Shown here one piece after another: positions 1 to 6,768 of a stretch of 6,768 nucleotides of DNA. The stretch lies in the NCBI GenBank assembly GCA_030654635.1, contig JAURXE010000658.1, positions 1-6,768 of the forward strand, written 5' to 3'. The DNA is from Pseudomonas sp. (GTDB taxonomy: Bacteria > Pseudomonadota > Gammaproteobacteria > Pseudomonadales > Pseudomonadaceae). Positions within the stretch are counted from its first letter, which is position 1; every line of letters starts with the position of its first letter. Under the pieces are notes generated by a model. It saw only the letters and a list, made by a program, of their open reading frames with translations, was not told the DNA's origin and searched no databases. A program made the translations under genes and the position numbers.

Positions 1-996
1 AGGAACATTCTGCAAGCGAAGAGTTATATTACCCTCAACCGTATCACTAGCCACCAAATTCAAGTCAGTAAAATCTGCGATTAACTGCAGCACCGACCTA
101 ACATCAATATCTTGAAAGTTCAACGAAAGCTTTTCACCAGAGTACGCAAACGACTCCGCCTTACGCTTATCCTTTTCTTCCTTGCTTAGCGGCTTAATAC
201 TAACAATCAACTTATTATCAGTCTGATAAGCCAAATAATCATACAATCCAGTTGGCTCAATACTAATTGTTGCCTTATCACCTTGGCTTTGTGCATTTAC
301 AAACTGCACTGGGGTGGCGAAATCCTTTACATCCAGGCGCACACGCAATGCATCAGGCAACTGGGTTTTAGCAAAGCTCAGCATAATTTTCCCGCCCTGA
401 TCCTGAATATCCGGGCTAACACTAGGATCCGAAAGCTCAATCACTACGTTTCCAGCACCCTGCTCACCGCGCTGAAAGTCAACACTTCTAATAGCCTTGG
501 CGGTAGACATATAAGCTTTAGGCGCCGATTTAATTGGCGCCGCAATCGCCGACGTCCGCACTGGCGAAGCACTACCCGCACCGTCACCTATTACGACAAA
601 TAAATTATTACCTTCAACTCGAGCATTATAAGCAGCCAAATTCGTTAAGTTAACGATTAACCGTGTTCGATCACCCGCCTCGACGACTGTGACACTGCGA
701 GCATTGCCAACGCCGAGCTCGCGATTTTTCGCACCTAATTTATTTATAACCCCGGGCAAATCAAGCGCAATACGTGCGGGCTGCTCAATCGTATAACCCT
801 TCGGGACCGCTACTGGCTCATCAAAAGTTAACTTCAATTCAACTTTATCGCCAGGCAGAGCGGCAACATCAAGCGATTGAAGATCTGCAGCAAACAATGA
901 TTGAGACATTGAGGCTAAGAACAGTGAAATACTTAGGCGCGACAGGGTGTTTTTCATTGTGTGATTCCGTAGTGCTGACCGGTAATTGTTATTCAT
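1..996 (-). CDS. pilQ: Type IV pilus secretin PilQ, N-terminal part (cut by window edge)
   Basis: PilQ is the outer-membrane secretin that forms the gated pore for the type IV pilus. Only the first 332 codons are present, open to the left edge; the N1 and C-terminal secretin domains lie outside. A signal peptide runs from Met14 (MKNTLSRLS...) to a likely signal peptidase I site after LFA (residue 36). Next come AMIN domain 1 (about 38-137, with GYTIEQPARIALDLPG), an Ala/Pro/Ser linker (138-166), and AMIN domain 2 (about 169-271). AMIN domains are known to bind peptidoglycan. A Lys/Glu-rich linker leads to the start of the secretin N0/STN domain (about 288-332, NFQDIDVRSVLQLIADFTDLN). The start at 996 has a strong ribosome site (GGTGAGG, 6 nt upstream). 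The in-frame ATG at 957 gives a more ordinary 23-residue signal peptide and is a real alternative. It lies 8 nt after pilP, last in the visible operon. Confidence 0.95.
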   Translation of the reverse strand, partial: MNNNYRSALRNHTMKNTLSRLSISLFLASMSQSLFAADLQSLDVAALPGDKVELKLTFDEPVAVPKGYTIEQPARIALDLPGVINKLGAKNRELGVGNARSVTVVEAGDRTRLIVNLTNLAAYNARVEGNNLFVVIGDGAGSASPVRTSAIAAPIKSAPKAYMSTAKAIRSVDFQRGEQGAGNVVIELSDPSVSPDIQDQGGKIMLSFAKTQLPDALRVRLDVKDFATPVQFVNAQSQGDKATISIEPTGLYDYLAYQTDNKLIVSIKPLSKEEKDKRKAESFAYSGEKLSLNFQDIDVRSVLQLIADFTDLNLVASDTVEGNITLRLQNVP

Positions 997-1002
997 ATTA
1001 GA

Positions 1003-1009
1003 CCTCACC
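1003..1009 (-). promoter_or_regulatory. pilQ ribosome binding site overlapping pilP stop
   Basis: On the minus strand GGTGAGG lies 6 nt before the ATG at 996 and contains the pilP TGA stop (1007-1005). A ribosome terminating on pilP therefore sits on the pilQ Shine-Dalgarno, which suggests coupled translation. It favours ATG 996 over ATG 957, whose upstream sequence has only a weak GGA. Confidence 0.6.
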
Positions 1010-1538
1010 CTTTCGTAGACTCACTGAGTGCAAGGCTGCGTGGGCGCTCTAGCCAACCACCTTCACCATCGGGAACAATTTCGATCACATCTATTTTAGA
1101 TTCATTGATCGCCAAAATCCGCCCATGATTGGTCCCAAGATAGTCGCCTACCTTGACCCGATACACACCGCCAGCGCCTTTCACCAATGCAAAGACACCA
1201 GTAGCACCGGAAAGAGTCCCAACCATTTGAAAGGCCTCGATATTGAAACCCTCAAGGAATTGTTTAACACGAGTCTCATCTGGCTTTATATCTTTTGAAC
1301 CCTTTTGCTGACTTGCCACATCAATCTTAACTGGTTTCTGAAAGGGGCTACGCATCCCTCCCGCGTGATAAGTAAAAGGCTCATACGGCTGAAATTGCGG
1401 CAACGGCTCAATCGAACCCTTGGGTCGCGCGCGAACCTCATCCATATAAGCCTGCAGATCGCTAAATTCACGACCCGTATCACAACCACCCAGACCAACA
1501 AAAATCGCCACACAAAAAACAAACTGGGCATAGTTCAT
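1005..1538 (-). CDS. pilP: Type IV pilus inner-membrane lipoprotein PilP
   Basis: PilP is the periplasmic lipoprotein that joins the PilN/PilO inner-membrane complex to the PilQ secretin. The 177-residue protein has a lipobox ending in LGGC, with lipidated Cys19. Asp at +2 (Asp20) is the known Lol-avoidance signal for inner-membrane retention, matching the family's location. The extended region at 24-66 carries the family sequences YMDEVRARPKGSIEPLP and PYEPFTYHAGGMRSPFQ; in homologues this part contacts PilN/PilO. The C-terminal beta-sandwich domain spans about 93-172 and includes GGVYRVKVGDYLG and IEIVPDGEGGWLERPR. The start is ATG 1538, inside an ATGA overlap with the pilO stop. An in-frame stop lies five codons upstream and no other start codon lies between, so the start cannot be further upstream. 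Oddly, the signal peptide has no Lys or Arg before the lipobox; the first is Arg23. Length is normal for the family. Confidence 0.96.
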   Translation of the reverse strand: MNYAQFVFCVAIFVGLGGCDTGREFSDLQAYMDEVRARPKGSIEPLPQFQPYEPFTYHAGGMRSPFQKPVKIDVASQQKGSKDIKPDETRVKQFLEGFNIEAFQMVGTLSGATGVFALVKGAGGVYRVKVGDYLGTNHGRILAINESKIDVIEIVPDGEGGWLERPRSLALSESTKG

Positions 1539-1552
1539 TTCTTTAGCCCCTT
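1535..1552 (-). promoter_or_regulatory. pilO/pilP coupled stop-start junction with Shine-Dalgarno
   Basis: The minus strand reads AAGGGGCTAAAGAAATGA, where ATGA is both the pilP start and the pilO stop (TGA). The purine-rich AAGGGG lies 8 nt before the ATG and serves as ribosome site. The first 11 bases, AAGGGGCTAAA, are identical to the pilN/pilO junction. Confidence 0.7.
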
Positions 1553-2179
1553 ATCAGTAGCCGGCAAGCCCTTATCATTATATCTATAAGTTTTTGCCAA
1601 TATATTCATACGCAACCTTGACGCACTATCGCCACCATCCGGCTTCAACTCAAAATCATGCAGCGTCACAATTCGCGGCAAGCTTGCGACAGCACTAGCA
1701 AAAGTGGCCAAGTCTTCATAACGTCCTAACACACTTATCTGAATTGGCAATTCGATATAAAATTGCTGAGTCACTTCCGGCAGCAGCTTAATTTCTTCAA
1801 ATTCCAAACCACTATTGAGCCCGGTACGTGTCACATCCTCAAGCAGACCTGGAACTTCAGTATCACTAGGCAATTGACGTAGCAGACCAGCGAATGAAGA
1901 CTCCATTTCAACCATCTGATCTTTATAAGCATCTAAATTTGCCGCTTGAAATGCCTTGCTTGCAAACTGTTCCTTCAGGGTTAGCTCTTCTGCAGACCGC
2001 TGCTCGAGATTAATCTGCCTGTCCTTAAGCTGAAACTGATAGCCAAGACCAAGCACTGCAATCAACAGTAAAAAACATACAATAGCCTTTACTGCCGCAG
2101 GCCAAGAACCAATGTTATTTACATCGAGTTCTGACACATCTAATTTCTTTAGATCATTGAGAGCGTCGGCAAAACTCAT
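1535..2179 (-). CDS. pilO: Type IV pilus inner-membrane assembly protein PilO
   Basis: PilO is a bitopic inner-membrane protein that forms a heterodimer with PilN and recruits PilP, linking cytoplasmic PilM to the secretin. The 214-residue protein has a short cytoplasmic N-terminus (1-28), one membrane segment at about 29-48 (AVKAIVCFLLLIAVLGLG), a charged heptad-like coiled coil at about 50-100 (QLKDRQINLEQRSAEELTLK), and a periplasmic ferredoxin-like domain at about 105-200. The family signatures SDTEVPGLLEDVTRTGLNSGLEF and LPIQISVLGRYEDLATFASAVASLPRIVTLHDF are present. The start is ATG 2179, overlapping the pilN TGA as ATGA, with AAGGGG 7 nt upstream. Its own stop overlaps the pilP start the same way. 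Length and order are typical, and no defects are seen. Confidence 0.96.
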   Translation of the reverse strand: MSFADALNDLKKLDVSELDVNNIGSWPAAVKAIVCFLLLIAVLGLGYQFQLKDRQINLEQRSAEELTLKEQFASKAFQAANLDAYKDQMVEMESSFAGLLRQLPSDTEVPGLLEDVTRTGLNSGLEFEEIKLLPEVTQQFYIELPIQISVLGRYEDLATFASAVASLPRIVTLHDFELKPDGGDSASRLRMNILAKTYRYNDKGLPATDKGLKK

Positions 2180-2192
2180 TTTTTAGCCCCTT
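2176..2192 (-). promoter_or_regulatory. pilN/pilO coupled stop-start junction with Shine-Dalgarno
   Basis: The minus strand reads AAGGGGCTAAAAAATGA, with ATGA as pilO start and pilN stop. AAGGGG is the likely ribosome site, 7 nt from the ATG. It differs from the pilO/pilP junction only in the A-rich spacer, but the shared 11-mer is read one base out of phase relative to the upstream gene. Confidence 0.7.
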
Positions 2193-2747
2193 GCACTTCA
2201 ACAACCGGTTGCGTTTGCTGCACGCTCAACTGAAAAATATTCGACTGCCCCATCTCTCCGGGCGTATCAGCTTTAACCTCAGTCAAATTTGGCGCAGTCA
2301 ACCAATCAGAACCATCGAGATTACGCATCAAGCTTGAAACACGATTATTCGATTCAGATGCACCAACAATCGCAATATTTTTGCCCGTCATCTTTAACCC
2401 GGTAAAATACACACCATCAGGCAGAGTGCGGACCAACTGGTCAAAAACCCGACCAATAATGGGTCGATTACCCTGCAAATCCTGAATGATTTTCATCCGT
2501 TCCAGCAACTGCTGACGGCGGGTTTTTAACTCGCTAATTTCCTTGATTCGCGCATCCAGCACAGCAATTTCTTTACGCACAAAATCATTGCGCGCACTTT
2601 GCTGCTCAATGGCACTGCTCAGATACTGATCACCAAGAAATACCAAACCAGCAGCAACAATAAATACACCGGCGAGCGTTACGAGAAATCGCTGCTTGCG
2701 CTCTTCACGTAATTGCTCCCGCCAGGGGAGTAAGTTAATCCGCGCCA

Positions 2748-2748
<1 letters not shown>
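2176..2748 (-). CDS. pilN: Type IV pilus inner-membrane assembly protein PilN
   Basis: PilN anchors cytoplasmic PilM to the membrane complex. The 190-residue protein starts MARINLLPWREQ; the INLLPWR stretch is the conserved tail known to insert into the PilM groove. A basic stretch (residues 10-20) precedes one membrane helix at about 21-39 (FLVTLAGVFIVAAGLVFLG). A periplasmic coiled coil follows at about 45-92, then a ferredoxin-like domain at about 95-180 (IIGRVFDQLVRTLPDGVYFTGL). I chose ATG 2748 rather than an in-frame codon ten residues upstream. It places the PilM-binding motif at the N-terminus as in the family, has GAGGAG 9 nt upstream, and gives a TAATG overlap with the pilM stop. 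The stop overlaps the pilO start. Confidence 0.95.
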
Positions 2749-3839
<1,091 letters not shown>

Positions 3840-3864
3840 TTACGGAGGATTTATGTTTTTTTAC

Positions 3865-3893
3865 ATTAAATAACAGTCTTGACAGAAGCGCAA
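3865..3893 (-). promoter_or_regulatory. Candidate sigma-70 promoter for pilMNOPQ
   Basis: On the minus strand TTGCGC (3893-3888, 3 of 6 consensus) is followed after 17 nt by TTTAAT (3870-3865, 5 of 6). A transcript would begin near 3858, about 45 nt before the pilM GTG. The region between it and pilM is A/T-rich, which could raise chance matches. I infer this from spacing only. A TATAAG further upstream (within 3914-3924) with a CTGAAA 18 nt before it is another possibility. Confidence 0.3.
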
Positions 3894-3894
3894 A

Positions 3895-3924
3895 TGGCTA
3901 CCCAGCAAAAAACCCGCTTATAAT
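3895..3924 (+). promoter_or_regulatory. Candidate promoter for the PBP1A gene
   Basis: A perfect -10 hexamer TATAAT lies at 3919-3924. The best-placed -35 (TGGCTA, 3895-3900, 18-nt spacer) matches only 3 of 6 bases and there is no TGn extended -10. A perfect TTGACA sits at 3879-3884 but is 34 nt from the -10, too far for a standard promoter. Transcription from this -10 would start near 3931, leaving a leader of about 65 nt that includes CAGCTTCAGCTTCCGCTT. Confidence 0.4.
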
Positions 3925-3942
3925 GTGATCAGTTTCGTTTTT

Positions 3943-3960
3943 CAGCTTCAGCTTCCGCTT
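3943..3960 (+). repeat. Short hexamer repeat in PBP1A leader
   Basis: CAGCTT is repeated twice in tandem and followed by the variant CCGCTT. It lies in the presumed untranslated leader 36 nt before the PBP1A start. Three units are few enough to be chance, and no function is assigned. Confidence 0.35.
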
Positions 3961-3995
3961 AACTCATTCTTTTATCTGGAAATCCAAGAATCTTG

Positions 3996-6404
3996 ATGCG
4001 CTTGCTTAAGTTTATTTGCTGGTCTGGATTTGCCATTTTCTGCGGATTGCTTCTCAGCATCAGCGGCGCCTACCTCTATCTTAGCCCCGGCCTACCATCC
4101 GTCGAGTCACTGCGGCGCATCCAATTGCAGATCCCGCTGCGGGTCTTCAGCAGCGACGGCAAACTTATTGCCGAGTTCGGCGAAATGCGCCGCAGTCCGA
4201 TCCGCATTAATGACGTTCCACCCGACTTTATCTCCGCCCTGCTTTCGGCCGAGGATGACAATTTTGCTAACCATTATGGCGTCGACCCCGGCAGCCTGAT
4301 GCGGGCCGCCTCGCAATTATTGAAAAGTGGTCATATTCAATCCGGCGGCAGCACGATCACCATGCAGGTGGCGAAAAATTTCTTTCTGAGTAGCGAGCGT
4401 AGCTTCTCACGCAAGATTAACGAGATCCTGCTGGCACTGCAGATCGAGCGCGAGCTCAGTAAAGATGAAATTCTCGAGCTTTACGTCAATAAGATTTATT
4501 TGGGCAATCGCGCCTACGGCATTGAGGCCGCCGCCCAGGTTTACTACGGCAAATCGATCCGCGAAATCAGCCTTGCAGAAATGGCCGCCATCGCCGGCTT
4601 GCCCAAGGCGCCATCGCGCTTTAATCCACTGATTAATCCGACCCGCAGCAAAGAGCGGCGCGACTGGATTCTCGGCCGCATGCTCAAACTGGGCAAAATT
4701 GACCAGTCCCGCTACCAGGCCGCCATCGACGAGCCAAGTAACGCCTCTTACCACGGACCAACACCCGAGCTCGACGCACCTTATATTGCCGAGATGGCCC
4801 GCGCCGAAATGGTCGGTCGCTATGGCAGCGATGCCTACACCGAAGGCTTTCGGGTAACCACTACGGTTTCCAGCGAACTCCAGCAAGCAGCCAGCAGCGC
4901 GGTGCGTGCCGGCTTGCTGAGCTATGACCAGCGTCATGGTTACCGAGGCCCGGAAACCCGGCTAACCGGTATGACACGCGAGTCCTGGCAAGCAGAACTG
5001 AGCAAGCACCGCTCAGTAGGCGGACTTGAACCGGTTATCGTAACCCAGGTCGAAAAAAGCGGCTTACTGGTCATCAATCGCACTGGCACCGAGGAAGCCG
5101 TCAGCTGGGACAGCATGAAGTGGGCGCGACCTTTTCTGGGCCCGAACAGCATGGGCGCACGCCCGCAACAACCGGCCGATGTAGCACAAATTGGTGACCT
5201 TATTCGCGTGCAGCGCCAAGCCGACGGCAACCTGCTGTTCAGCCAAATACCCACGGCGCAAGCAGCCCTCTCCTCCCTCGACCCGCAAAACGGTGCGATC
5301 CGGGCTCTGGTCGGCGGTTTCTCCTTTGAGCAAAGCAATTACAACCGCGCCACCCAAGCCAAGCGGCAGCCCGGCTCAAGCTTTAAGCCCTTTATCTACA
5401 GCGCAGCCCTAGATAACGGCTTCACCGCCGCCAGTCTGGTCAATGACGCGCCGATCGTGTTCCAGGAAGCCGGCATGGAAGAAGCGTGGCGGCCGAAAAA
5501 TGACAACAACACCTTTCTCGGCCCCATCCGCCTGCGTGAGGCGCTGTACAAGTCGCGCAATCTGGTGTCGATTCGAGTGCTGCAGGCCATAGGCATGGAT
5601 TACGCACTGAAATACGTCAGCCGCTTTGGCTTTAACAAGCAAGATTTGCCGCGCAATTTTTCGTTGGCACTGGGCACCGCCAACTTAACCCCTCTGGAAA
5701 TCACTACTGGCTGGTGCACCTTCGCGAACGGCGGCTACAAAATTGCGCCCTACTTGATTGCCCGTATCGACAGCCGCGAAGGCAAGCCTCTATTCATCGC
5801 CAATCCACCCAGCGTGCCGCAAAACACTCCACCCGCTGAAAATAACGACGAAGCCATCGACACCAGTAGTTCAACGCCCGACTACGAGCCGGCAGCAGCC
5901 GAGCGTATCGTTGACGCCCGCACCGCATTCATCCTCACCAACATGCTGCAGGATGTTATCAAGCGCGGCACCGCACGCCGCGCACTGGCGATGGGCCGCA
6001 GCGACCTGGCCGGTAAAACCGGCACCACCAACGAATCTAAAGACAGCTGGTTCTCCGGTTTTAACGCCGACTACATGACTACCGTCTGGGCCGGCTTTGA
6101 TCAACCCGAAAGCCTCGGCCGCAACGAGTTTGGCGGCACTGTCGCGCTGCCGATCTGGATGAATTACATGAGCGCAGCACTCAAAGACAAACCCGCCCAC
6201 ATGCTTCCCGAGCCGCCCGGCATACTCAGCCTGCGGATTGATCCGCTGAGCGGCCGCACTGCCGCCCCCGGCGCTGAAAATGCCTATTTTGAGCTGTTCA
6301 AGAGCGAGGACTCGCCGCCAGCGATGAGTGAACTCGACCCCAACCAGAGCGCACCGGGCAGCCCGCTCCCCGAAGACGAAGCAACGCCGATCGATTTGTT
6401 CTAA
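3996..6404 (+). CDS. mrcA: Penicillin-binding protein 1A (bifunctional peptidoglycan synthase)
   Basis: This class A PBP (also called ponA) polymerises lipid II into glycan strands and cross-links stem peptides in the periplasm while anchored in the inner membrane. Numbering the 802 residues from ATG 3996, the membrane anchor is about 7-29. The GT51 transglycosylase spans about 50-225, with EDDNFANHYGVD (catalytic Glu86), QSGGSTITMQVAKN (115-128) and KINEILLALQIE. An OB-like PBP1A insert lies at about 313-420. The transpeptidase covers about 424-730, with SSFK (nucleophile Ser461), SRN (520-522) and KTGT (674-677). All catalytic motifs are intact. A Pro/Asn/Ser-rich insert (about 602-632) and an acidic, Pro-rich tail (770-802) look disordered. 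A TTG one codon upstream could also initiate; ATG is preferred. The ribosome site is weak, with only purine-rich AAGAA near -10. The gene is divergent from pilM. Confidence 0.97.
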   Translation: MRLLKFICWSGFAIFCGLLLSISGAYLYLSPGLPSVESLRRIQLQIPLRVFSSDGKLIAEFGEMRRSPIRINDVPPDFISALLSAEDDNFANHYGVDPGSLMRAASQLLKSGHIQSGGSTITMQVAKNFFLSSERSFSRKINEILLALQIERELSKDEILELYVNKIYLGNRAYGIEAAAQVYYGKSIREISLAEMAAIAGLPKAPSRFNPLINPTRSKERRDWILGRMLKLGKIDQSRYQAAIDEPSNASYHGPTPELDAPYIAEMARAEMVGRYGSDAYTEGFRVTTTVSSELQQAASSAVRAGLLSYDQRHGYRGPETRLTGMTRESWQAELSKHRSVGGLEPVIVTQVEKSGLLVINRTGTEEAVSWDSMKWARPFLGPNSMGARPQQPADVAQIGDLIRVQRQADGNLLFSQIPTAQAALSSLDPQNGAIRALVGGFSFEQSNYNRATQAKRQPGSSFKPFIYSAALDNGFTAASLVNDAPIVFQEAGMEEAWRPKNDNNTFLGPIRLREALYKSRNLVSIRVLQAIGMDYALKYVSRFGFNKQDLPRNFSLALGTANLTPLEITTGWCTFANGGYKIAPYLIARIDSREGKPLFIANPPSVPQNTPPAENNDEAIDTSSSTPDYEPAAAERIVDARTAFILTNMLQDVIKRGTARRALAMGRSDLAGKTGTTNESKDSWFSGFNADYMTTVWAGFDQPESLGRNEFGGTVALPIWMNYMSAALKDKPAHMLPEPPGILSLRIDPLSGRTAAPGAENAYFELFKSEDSPPAMSELDPNQSAPGSPLPEDEATPIDLF

Positions 6405-6421
6405 GCCCAAACAGCAGCCCG

Positions 6422-6440
6422 CCCAGCGCCCTTAGCTGGG
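6422..6440 (+). terminator. Minor hairpin after the PBP1A gene
   Basis: CCCAGC and GCTGGG form a 6-bp stem with a 7-nt loop, followed by TTATT rather than a proper U tract. It lies 18 nt after the PBP1A stop. It may be a weak attenuator or a 3'-end stabilising stem; the main terminator is just downstream. Confidence 0.35.
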
Positions 6441-6455
6441 TTATTCACCACGCAC

Positions 6456-6493
6456 AAAAAAACCGCTCACCGATGAAGGTGAGCGGTTTTTTT
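6456..6493. terminator. Bidirectional Rho-independent terminator
   Basis: Seven A, then CCGCTCACC, a 6-nt loop GATGAA, then GGTGAGCGG and seven T make a perfect 16-bp inverted repeat. The 9-bp core of seven G:C and two A:T pairs is flanked by A and T tracts, so it reads as a GC hairpin plus U run on both strands. It ends transcripts of the PBP1A gene from the left and of the malic enzyme gene from the right. Confidence 0.92.
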
Positions 6494-6533
6494 AATTGCG
6501 CCAAGGCTTAGTTAGCGCATCCAACTGCGACCA

Positions 6534-6768
6534 TTAACCGTTAAACACATCATCAACCGACTGCAGCGGGTAGTGTTTCGGGTAAGGCAGAGTCGCCACA
6601 CCGCTTTCGATCGCGGCCTTGGCTACCGCATCGCAAACAACGTTGATCAGACGCTTGTCCATTGGCTTGGGAATGATGTACTCACGACCGAACGACAGGG
6701 GCGCACCACCATAGGCGTCGCACACGTCCTGCGGCACCGGCTGCTTGGCCAGGTCACGCAGGGCCAAA
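6534..6768 (-). CDS. Malic enzyme, C-terminal end (cut by window edge)
   Basis: The last 77 complete codons of a malate dehydrogenase (oxaloacetate-decarboxylating) are present. This enzyme converts malate to pyruvate and CO2 with reduction of NAD(P). The visible part is the distal end of the NAD-binding domain: LALRDLAKQPVPQDVCDAYGG, then FGREYIIPKPMDKRLINVV, then AAIESGVATLPYPKHYPLQSV. The IIPKP.D.RL stretch is typical of short prokaryotic malic enzymes. The stop is TAA at 6536-6534. No phosphotransacetylase-like domain follows, so this is the short single-domain type rather than the long MaeB fusion. The reading frame continues past the right edge, and the first complete codon (TTG) is an internal leucine rather than a start. 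Cofactor preference cannot be seen here. Same neighbour as in Pseudomonas, where a short malic enzyme lies beside ponA. Confidence 0.88.
   Translation of the reverse strand, partial: LALRDLAKQPVPQDVCDAYGGAPLSFGREYIIPKPMDKRLINVVCDAVAKAAIESGVATLPYPKHYPLQSVDDVFNG

Noticed and set aside
283..603. A 106-codon plus-strand frame inside pilQ
   Set aside because: The opposite strand encodes continuous PilQ AMIN-domain sequence here. The plus-strand product, rich in Arg, His and Asn, looks like a shadow.
4407..4937. A 176-codon minus-strand frame opposite the PBP1A transglycosylase region
   Set aside because: It is the antisense shadow of conserved GT51 sequence, with no supporting promoter, ribosome site or recognisable protein.
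5871..6410. A 179-codon open frame on the minus strand opposite the end of the PBP1A gene
   Set aside because: It lies wholly antisense to a gene with clear family motifs. Its Cys/Gly/Val-rich product has no recognisable domain, and its openness follows from the GC-rich codon use of the sense strand.

Overview
The window looks like a chromosomal segment of a gammaproteobacterium near the Pseudomonadales/Cellvibrionales. The pil proteins closely resemble Pseudomonas PilM, N, O, P and Q. As I recall it, the order pilQPONM / ponA / malic enzyme also matches Pseudomonas aeruginosa. The genus cannot be fixed by eye. The moderate to low GC of the distal pil genes (about 30-50% in the stretches I counted) argues against a typical high-GC Pseudomonas.

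Layout: positions 1-3812, all on the minus strand, hold the type IV pilus alignment-complex operon pilM-pilN-pilO-pilP-pilQ, transcribed right to left. PilQ runs off the left edge after its N-terminal 332 codons. The genes are tightly packed: TAATG overlap for pilM/pilN, ATGA overlaps for pilN/pilO and pilO/pilP, and an 8-nt gap for pilP/pilQ. Positions 3813-3995 are a divergent promoter region. Positions 3996-6404 on the plus strand encode a complete class A penicillin-binding protein 1A. Positions 6405-6533 carry a near-ideal bidirectional terminator. Positions 6534-6768 on the minus strand are the C-terminal end of a malic enzyme that continues past the right edge.

How they work together: PilM (cytoplasmic, actin-like) binds the N-terminal tail of PilN. 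PilN and PilO form an inner-membrane heterodimer, PilP is an inner-membrane lipoprotein linking PilNO to PilQ, and PilQ is the outer-membrane secretin through which the pilus passes. PBP1A synthesises peptidoglycan, the layer that the pilus machine must span. The malic enzyme is a metabolic neighbour with no evident functional link.

I found no mobile element, CRISPR array, RNA gene or unfamiliar gene cassette, and no sign of an undescribed system. The points worth a second look are small: a repeated start/stop junction motif read in two different frames, an uncharged PilP signal peptide, a steep GC decline along one operon, and unusually spaced promoter-like hexamers in the divergent intergenic region.
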